Shown piece after piece: positions 1 to 4,283 of a DNA stretch of 5,883 bases (the stretch's first letter is position 1; each line of letters starts with the position of its first letter). The notes beneath the pieces are model-generated. The model saw only the letters and a list, made by a program, of their open reading frames with translations. It did not search any database and was not told the DNA's origin. Both the position numbers and the translations under genes were made by a program. Source of the DNA: UBA5336 sp039034035 (lineage in GTDB: Bacteria > Pseudomonadota > Alphaproteobacteria > Caulobacterales > Hyphomonadaceae); assembly GCA_039034035.1 (NCBI GenBank), contig JBCCBN010000170.1:1-5883 (forward strand). The letters run 5' to 3'.

Positions 1-958
1 CATCGAAAGTCCCGAAATCCAGGCCGAGATCGAAGGCATCGCTCGCCAGTCCGGACTCGACAAGGATACGTTCCTGAATCAGCTCCTTGCCTCAGGGATC
101 AACCCCGTGAGCCTCGAAGAACAGATGCGGGCGGAGATTGCTTGGCGCCGGGTGATGCGGGGGCTCTACGGCACCCGGATCCGGATTTCTCGCAATCAGA
201 TCGACGAAGAGCTTGCGCAGTTGCGCCGGGCGGCTTCGGAAACCCAGTACAATCTGAGCGAAATCTATCTCTACGCTCAGGACCTCAACCAGATCGAACA
301 GGCGAGGCAAGCGGCCGATTCCATCGTTGCCCAACTTCAGCAAGGTGCGCCTTTTGAGCTGGCTGCTCAGCGGTTTTCCTCTGCCCCAACCGCAGCGACA
401 GGCGGAAGCATGGGATGGGTGAGCCTTGATGACCTGTCGCCGGAAGTGGCCGATGCGGTAAGAGCTCTGCCGGGGCCGGGCTTGACGGAGCCGGTGCTGG
501 TTGCAGATGGCGTTTATATCATCGCCGTGGCTGGCAAGCGCGAACCGGAAGAAGCGCAGACTGTTGTTTCACTGGTTCGGCTGGCGTCAGAAACGGGCGA
601 TAGCGAGGGGCTTGCGGAGGCGGCGTCCGGCCTTGATGGTTGCACAGCGGCTGAAACGCTGGGTGATAGCGATGCGGCGTTTTCTGCGGTTCGGCTGGAG
701 CGTATCTCCCTGTCTGACCTGTCGGACGAGGCGGCGCAGCGGATCTCTGAGACGGGTGAAAACACCGCGACTGGCGTCTTCGAGATGGGCGCCAAACCTA
801 CGGTGATGGTGATTTGCGAGAAGCAATCGGTGGGCGGCGGCGTGCCGAGCCGGGACCAGATCGAAAACAGGCTTTATGGCCAGCAGCTTTCCCTGATCGC
901 TCAGCGGGCCCTGCGGGACCTGAAGCGGGAAGCGACGATCATCCGCCGCGAACTTTAA
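1..958 (+). CDS. surA: SurA-type periplasmic chaperone / parvulin peptidyl-prolyl isomerase, 3' part
   Basis: The frame is open from base 2 to a TAA at 956-958, giving 318 visible residues; the start and signal peptide lie off the left edge. The GTG at 107 is internal, because the frame and SurA-like sequence continue upstream of it. SurA escorts outer-membrane proteins through the periplasm. Visible residues 1-75 are the helical SurA core (LDKDTFLNQLLASGI, then an EEQMRAEIAWRRV helix). Residues about 85-180 form a parvulin domain with the hallmark GGSMGWVSLDDL near 134-145 and the closing GVYIIAVAGKRE strand. Residues about 188-275 look like a second, strongly diverged parvulin repeat. The C-terminal helix (QIENRLYGQQLSLIAQRALRDLKR) matches the one that packs on the SurA core. 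The following pdxA and rsmA support the identity, since lptD-surA-pdxA-rsmA is a conserved proteobacterial order. The family is confident; whether isomerase activity is retained cannot be judged here. Confidence 0.9.
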   Translation, partial: IESPEIQAEIEGIARQSGLDKDTFLNQLLASGINPVSLEEQMRAEIAWRRVMRGLYGTRIRISRNQIDEELAQLRRAASETQYNLSEIYLYAQDLNQIEQARQAADSIVAQLQQGAPFELAAQRFSSAPTAATGGSMGWVSLDDLSPEVADAVRALPGPGLTEPVLVADGVYIIAVAGKREPEEAQTVVSLVRLASETGDSEGLAEAASGLDGCTAAETLGDSDAAFSAVRLERISLSDLSDEAAQRISETGENTATGVFEMGAKPTVMVICEKQSVGGGVPSRDQIENRLYGQQLSLIAQRALRDLKREATIIRREL

Positions 959-981
959 CGCTGAAGCTACAGCCTTCGGGA

Positions 982-1014
982 CCGGGCGGGGGCTTGCAGT
1001 CTCTGCTCGCCCGG
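982..1014 (+). other. GC-rich hairpin in the surA-pdxA gap
   Basis: The arms CCGGGCG (982-988) and CGCCCGG (1008-1014) are perfect complements. A G-T and a G-C pair can extend the stem inward, leaving a loop of about 15 bases. The right arm lies inside a self-complementary ten-base CGCCCGGGCG (1008-1017). No T run follows, so it does not look like a classical intrinsic terminator. Lying 24 bases after the surA stop and ending 14 bases before pdxA, it could attenuate, process or protect the message. That role is an inference from position only. Confidence 0.35.
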
Positions 1015-1028
1015 GCGATTGGCTGGCC

Positions 1029-2042
1029 ATGGCGCGTTCGTCTCTTCCTCTTGCGATGACCATGGGCGACCCGGCCGGGGTTGGACCCTTGATTACGCGC
1101 CAGGCCTGGCAAGCGATGCGGGACCAGCCGGGCACCTGTTTCTATGTCATCGGTCCGCCTGAGCTTTACGCGCGTTCTGGCGAGATTGCTGTGATCGATG
1201 CACCATCGGATGCGGCGGCGCGTTTCGGCGATGCCTTGCCTGTCGTCCCATTGGAAAGGATGGGGCTGACGTTTGAACCGGGCCATCCGGAAATTGCTGC
1301 GGCGGGATTGATTACGCAATCCATTGACGTGGCGACTTCCCATGTGATGGCGGGCCGGGCCGGCGCCGTTGTGACCAATCCGATTGCGAAGGCGCTGCTC
1401 TACGAGGCGGGCTTTCCCCATCCGGGACACACTGAATTTCTGGCGGCGCTTTGTGCTGGCGAGGGTCCCCCGCCCCGCCCGGTGATGATGCTGGTCGGTG
1501 GCGGTTTGCGGGTGGCACTGGCGACGATCCACCTGCCGCTTCGAGCGGCGATTGATGCAATTGACGAGGCACTTCTGGCCGAGACAGCGAAGATCGTCGA
1601 TGCTGCGCTGAAGCGGGACTTCGCGATCGCCGCGCCGCGCCTGGTCTTTACCGGTCTCAACCCTCATGCCGGAGAGGATGGGCGCTTGGGACGGGAAGAG
1701 ATCGAAATCATCAATCCGGCAGCGGCGGCCTTGAGGGCGAGCGGGTATGCTGTCGCTGATGCCCGGCCGGCGGACACGGTCTTTGCCGAAGCGCTGGAGG
1801 GGCGGTTCGATGCAGTGATCGCCATGACCCATGACCAGGGCCTGATCCCGGTGAAGACGCTCGATCTGTGGAATGGCGTGAATGTCACGCTGGGTCTTCC
1901 GATTATCCGGACGAGCCCTGACCATGGCACGGGCTATGATACGGCGGCGCGCGGCGAAGCGCGGGCAGATAGCCTGATTGCGGCGGTTCAACTGGCGCGT
2001 GAGTGCGTGGCCAATCGGTTTAGGGCTTCGCGCGCGGCATGA
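1029..2042 (+). CDS. pdxA: 4-hydroxythreonine-4-phosphate dehydrogenase PdxA
   Basis: This 337-residue protein is close to the usual PdxA length (about 330). PdxA oxidises 4-phosphohydroxy-L-threonine with NAD; the product decarboxylates and is condensed with deoxyxylulose phosphate by PdxJ in pyridoxal phosphate synthesis. It acts in the cytoplasm as a metal-dependent dimer. Visible signatures are MGDPAGVGP (12-20), TNPIAK (116-121), GHTEFLA with His134, NPHAGE with His213, MTHDQG with His268, and the NVTLGLPIIRTSPDHGTGYD block (285-304). The three histidines correspond to the family's divalent-metal ligands, so the active site appears intact. The ATG at 1029 puts GDPAG at the usual distance from the N-terminus, and no ATG or GTG lies upstream in frame within the gap. 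No good Shine-Dalgarno sequence precedes it. The gene follows surA after 70 bases and its TGA overlaps the rsmA start, so it is probably cotranscribed with both. Confidence 0.97.
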   Translation: MARSSLPLAMTMGDPAGVGPLITRQAWQAMRDQPGTCFYVIGPPELYARSGEIAVIDAPSDAAARFGDALPVVPLERMGLTFEPGHPEIAAAGLITQSIDVATSHVMAGRAGAVVTNPIAKALLYEAGFPHPGHTEFLAALCAGEGPPPRPVMMLVGGGLRVALATIHLPLRAAIDAIDEALLAETAKIVDAALKRDFAIAAPRLVFTGLNPHAGEDGRLGREEIEIINPAAAALRASGYAVADARPADTVFAEALEGRFDAVIAMTHDQGLIPVKTLDLWNGVNVTLGLPIIRTSPDHGTGYDTAARGEARADSLIAAVQLARECVANRFRASRAA

Positions 2043-2902
2043 CCGGTGACCGGCCGGATCTCCATGCCGCGCCGGCGCGCAAGGCGTTGGGTCAGCATTT
2101 CCTGTTCGACCCCGATATCCTGAACCGAGCAGCCTTGGCGGCGGGGCCGGTGGACGGCCGGACGGTGATTGAAGTCGGTCCGGGACCGGGCGGGCTGACC
2201 CGGGCCTTGCTGGATGCCGGTGCCGGCCAGGTGCTGGCGGTTGAAGCCGATGAGCGGTTTGCGGCGGCGCTGCGGGCGTGGCCCGAGGTGGACACTGGCC
2301 GGTTGCGGGTCCTGGAAGGGGACGCGCGCGGTGTGGACTGGGTGTCTGAACTTGCAATGGCGGGGGCGGACTTGCCGGCGATGATCGTTGCGAACCTGCC
2401 TTATAATGTGGGAACGCCGCTCCTGGTGTCCTGGCTCAAGGCTGGCGATTGGCGGGGCGAAATGGCGCTGATGTTCCAGAAGGAGGTGGCCGAGCGGATC
2501 TGTGCCGCGCCGGGATCAGCGCACTATGGCCGGCTGGCAGTCATCTCCCAGGCCGTGACCCGGCCTCACCTCGCCTTCACGCTGCCAGCGGGGGCGTTTC
2601 GCCCACCGCCGAAGGTCGATAGCGCGGTGGCGGTGCTGCATCCATTGCCGGCGGATGAGCGGTATTCCCATGTCAACGCACTTGAACGGGTCAGCGCGGC
2701 GGCGTTTGGTCAGCGGCGGAAGATGCTGCGAGCAGCGCTGAAACCGCTGGCCAAGCAGGTGGGCCTGGTGCCGGGGGACTGGCTGGCCGGCGCGGAGGTC
2801 GATCCGGAGGCCCGGGCTGAAACCGTGGACCAGGCGGGTTTTCGTCGGCTGGCCGATGGTCTGGTGGCGGTGGATGGATGGGCGGTAGGGCGCTCGCCAT
2901 AG
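2039..2902 (+). CDS. rsmA: 16S rRNA (adenine(1518)-N6/adenine(1519)-N6)-dimethyltransferase RsmA (KsgA)
   Basis: This 287-residue protein is slightly longer than the E. coli enzyme (273). RsmA uses S-adenosylmethionine to dimethylate two adjacent adenines in the 3'-terminal hairpin of 16S rRNA, a late step and checkpoint in small-subunit assembly; loss gives kasugamycin resistance. Motifs in order are KALGQHFLFD (15-24), the SAM-binding EVGPGPGGLT (45-54), acidic Glu69 in AVEADERF, Asp95 in EGDA, the catalytic NLPYN (119-123), FRPPPKVDSAV (187-197) and FGQRRKMLR (223-231). All expected motifs are present and intact. The ATG at 2039 overlaps the pdxA TGA as ATGA, which decides the start and suggests coupled translation; no separate strong ribosome binding site is visible. 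The frame ends at TAG, 2900-2902, and the next gene converges from the other strand. Confidence 0.97.
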   Translation: MTGDRPDLHAAPARKALGQHFLFDPDILNRAALAAGPVDGRTVIEVGPGPGGLTRALLDAGAGQVLAVEADERFAAALRAWPEVDTGRLRVLEGDARGVDWVSELAMAGADLPAMIVANLPYNVGTPLLVSWLKAGDWRGEMALMFQKEVAERICAAPGSAHYGRLAVISQAVTRPHLAFTLPAGAFRPPPKVDSAVAVLHPLPADERYSHVNALERVSAAAFGQRRKMLRAALKPLAKQVGLVPGDWLAGAEVDPEARAETVDQAGFRRLADGLVAVDGWAVGRSP

Positions 2903-2910
2903 GAAGCGGG

Positions 2911-2935
2911 CCAGTTTCAGCAGGGCCGAAACCGG
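2911..2935 (-). terminator. Weak hairpin between convergent genes
   Basis: The segments 2911-2918 and 2928-2935 pair over eight positions around a nine-base loop. The one imperfect pair is A-C in the plus-strand RNA but a tolerable G-U in the minus-strand RNA, so the structure favours the minus-strand transcript. It lies about 40 bases past the stop of the minus-strand gene ending at 2974 and just past the rsmA stop, a sensible place for termination in both directions. No T run follows on either strand. Treat it as a candidate only. Confidence 0.22.
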
Positions 2936-2973
2936 GGAGCATAGGGTGTAGGTTTGGGGAGTGCCGCGTTGGA

Positions 2974-3639
2974 TCAAGGGACGGCCATTGGCCATGTCCT
3001 GACCTGCCCGGGCGGGGCTGGTCGGGATGGCGGGGATGTCCCTGGCGATGGCCGATCCGAGGCCGGAGATGGCCGAGGCGTATCGGGGCGGGCCGGCTCG
3101 CGCCAGAGGCCGTCGGACTGGCCCCTGGCGCGGCGACGGCGAAGGATGCGCGCGACACGGAGCGTTGCATGGGCCGGGTTTGAGGCCGTGACCACGAGGC
3201 AGGAAAGACGCTCGAATTCGGGCTTCAGCGAGACGCGCAGGGTGCCGAATGCATCATCCAGGCGCTCACGGGGTTTGTGCCGGTATGGGCGGCTTCCTGA
3301 GCTGGTCTCAGCGGTTTCGTGGAGCCGGAACCGTTGCCAAGGCCGGGCTTGAACGGCGCGGCGTTTGTGAAGGGGTTTCGATCGGTTTTCGCACCGGTCC
3401 TGACCGCTATAGGGCGCAAGCTGTGGCAGGAGTGTTTCGGCCTCGGCATGGAGCAGACGGCGGAGCTGGCTTTCGGCTGCGCGGAGGGCGATGCGTGCAC
3501 GCTGGCGCACCTCGATGGACACACCAATATCGCCATTGCCAGCCGGCGCCATGAGCGCGGCCAGTGTGTTGATCATGCCGAACAGGGTGTCCCACAAGGC
3601 GGCAAACGGTGAAGTGTCGGAAGGGTGTGTGCCAGTCAT
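2974..3639 (-). CDS. Hypothetical arginine-rich protein; C-terminus possibly frame-shifted
   Basis: I do not recognise a named family. The 221-residue frame runs from ATG at 3639 to TGA at 2976-2974. Residues 10-32 (PFAALWDTLFGMINTLAALMAPA) are hydrophobic but not a clear signal peptide. Residues about 41-72 form an amphipathic helix rich in Ala, Leu and Arg (RQRARIALRAAESQLRRLL). A polar, basic middle is followed by FERLSCLVV and RVARILRRRR near residues 140-171. This resembles uncharacterised, basic alphaproteobacterial proteins, but that is an impression from memory. Counted by eye, codons just before the C-terminus end in G/C about 79% of the time (46 of 58), while the last 36 drop to about 61% and become Pro/Ser-rich. 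Over the same stretch an adjacent frame reaches about 84%, so a frameshift near the GGGG run at 3085-3088 is plausible. No convincing ribosome binding site precedes the ATG; an internal ATG at residue 22 is an alternative. It converges on rsmA. Confidence 0.55.
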   Translation of the reverse strand: MTGTHPSDTSPFAALWDTLFGMINTLAALMAPAGNGDIGVSIEVRQRARIALRAAESQLRRLLHAEAETLLPQLAPYSGQDRCENRSKPLHKRRAVQARPWQRFRLHETAETSSGSRPYRHKPRERLDDAFGTLRVSLKPEFERLSCLVVTASNPAHATLRVARILRRRRARGQSDGLWREPARPDTPRPSPASDRPSPGTSPPSRPAPPGQVRTWPMAVP

Positions 3640-3736
3640 GCAGGGAGATTAGCACGGGATGGGTGGGGGGCGGATAAACGGTGATTGTCCTACGGGGGGA
3701 GGCCGGGTTCGGGCTGTGCAATCGGGCGCCGTTGTG
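3640..3736. other. Non-coding upstream region of the hypothetical gene
   Basis: This stretch separates the start of the minus-strand hypothetical gene from the four-hairpin block and should hold that gene's promoter. It contains G-rich runs (GGTGGGGGGCGG near 3662-3673 and GGGGGGAGG near 3695-3703, plus strand). I could not identify a convincing -35/-10 pair. TAATCT on the minus strand lies only a few bases before the ATG, too close unless the message is nearly leaderless. Frames crossing it show shadow-like composition. Confidence 0.4.
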
Positions 3737-3854
3737 GAGCGCCGTTTACTTGCGCTCGCGGCAGGCTGGCTGCGCCAGCCGCCTCCGCGGGGGCGGGCTG
3801 ACCGCCCGACGGGCGGTCGCCCGCTGAAGCGTTTCCACCATGGGTGGAAACGCT
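3737..3854. repeat. Block of four consecutive GC-rich hairpins (possible dispersed intergenic repeat)
   Basis: Four inverted repeats stand head to tail. (1) GAGCGC 3737-3742 pairs with GCGCTC 3752-3757, loop 9. (2) GGCTGGC 3764-3770 pairs with GCCAGCC 3774-3780, loop TGC; GCGG 3758-3761 and CCGC 3785-3788 can add an outer stem. (3) GCGGGC 3793-3798 plus GACCGCCC 3800-3807 pairs with GGGCGGTC 3811-3818 plus GCCCGC 3819-3824, giving 14 pairs with a single bulged T and loop GAC. (4) 3828-3839 pairs with 3843-3854, 12 perfect pairs around loop ATG. The pairings are read directly from the sequence. A tight series of hairpins between genes is typical of REP/MITE-like repeats or a structured 3' untranslated RNA. 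Whether other copies exist cannot be seen from one window. The block begins 19 bases after the stop of the minus-strand lipoprotein gene. Confidence 0.65.
3828..3854 (-). terminator. 12-bp perfect hairpin just past the lipoprotein stop
   Basis: AGCGTTTCCACC and GGTGGAAACGCT are perfect complements around a three-base loop. The hairpin starts 18 intervening bases downstream of the TAG of the minus-strand lipoprotein gene, the usual place for a transcript end. No U tract follows on the minus strand, so this is at best a non-canonical terminator or a block to 3' exonucleases. It is also the fourth hairpin of the larger block and may have spread with it. A GACTC (GANTC, the CcrM methylation sequence if the host has CcrM) lies beside it at 3857-3861. 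Confidence 0.4.
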
Positions 3855-3872
3855 CTGACTCCGGCCCGAGCG

Positions 3873-4283
3873 CTACCCAGCCGGGCGACAGGAGAGGGTT
3901 GGCAGGGGATGGCGGCTGCCGGTTTCCCGGTGGATGGCGAGGCAAGTTTCCGGATCTGTCCCCGAGATAACGAGATCGAACGTGTCGGGGCGGGCGAGGC
4001 TGCGGGTTTCGTGGGGGCCGGGCGGCGGCGGCAACACCGAGACGCTGGTGCTGGTGGCCAGGTCTTCCGGTCCCAGCGTGATACGGGCGCGGCCGACCGC
4101 CTTGGCCAGCCCCGCTTTCAATGTAGTGATGGTCTCTGGGCGGGTATCGGCCAGCCGGGCGGGGGTGTCGTCCATCGGTAGGGTTTGGCATGCGGCGAGG
4201 CCGACGAACAGGCTCGCCAACAGACCGTTGAGCGGGAGCGTGCCCGCCATGGCTGGCCCCGTTCCAGGCACGAGGGTCACCAT
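3873..4283 (-). CDS. Small putative lipoprotein, function unknown
   Basis: The protein has 136 residues from ATG at 4283-4281, ending at TAG 3875-3873. A hydrophobic stretch ending in a lipobox (LLASLFVGLAAC, acceptor Cys32) predicts export and lipid attachment, leaving about 105 mature residues. The mature part has a basic helix (TTLKAGLAKAVGRARI), then a Ser/Thr segment and VLPPPPGP (83-90), then TFDLVI and two cysteines (114 and 132) that could pair. I recognise the style from uncharacterised alphaproteobacterial proteins but know no function. The ATG shares one base with the TGA of the S41 peptidase gene (TGATG, 4285-4281), arguing for coupled translation and this start. A second ATG at 4250 would give 125 residues with Cys21 and a more ordinary leader length. 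Neither leader has the usual N-terminal Lys/Arg, which weakens the lipoprotein call somewhat. The four-hairpin block follows the stop. Confidence 0.72.
   Translation of the reverse strand: MVTLVPGTGPAMAGTLPLNGLLASLFVGLAACQTLPMDDTPARLADTRPETITTLKAGLAKAVGRARITLGPEDLATSTSVSVLPPPPGPHETRSLARPDTFDLVISGTDPETCLAIHRETGSRHPLPTLSCRPAG

Noticed and set aside
107..109. GTG as the true start of the first gene
   Set aside because: The frame is open upstream to the window edge and reads as SurA-like helix; starting here would remove the signal peptide and part of the chaperone core.
939..2357. Long minus-strand open frame (472 codons) opposite pdxA
   Set aside because: It lies antisense to a complete, motif-perfect pdxA and the rsmA start. 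Its translation is Arg/Pro/His-rich with no recognisable domain, as expected for a shadow in GC-rich DNA.
2516..2995. Minus-strand open frame extending into rsmA as a separate gene
   Set aside because: Most of it is antisense to the conserved 3' half of rsmA. Only the part before about 2974 has independent coding-like composition, which is treated as a possible frameshift instead.
3737..3854. CRISPR array or tandem repeat
   Set aside because: The four stems differ in sequence and there are no regularly spaced direct repeats with unique spacers.
3649..4191. Minus-strand open frame crossing the lipoprotein gene and the hairpin block
   Set aside because: It is Pro/Arg/Ser-rich, overlaps the better-supported lipoprotein gene in another frame, and runs through perfect hairpins.
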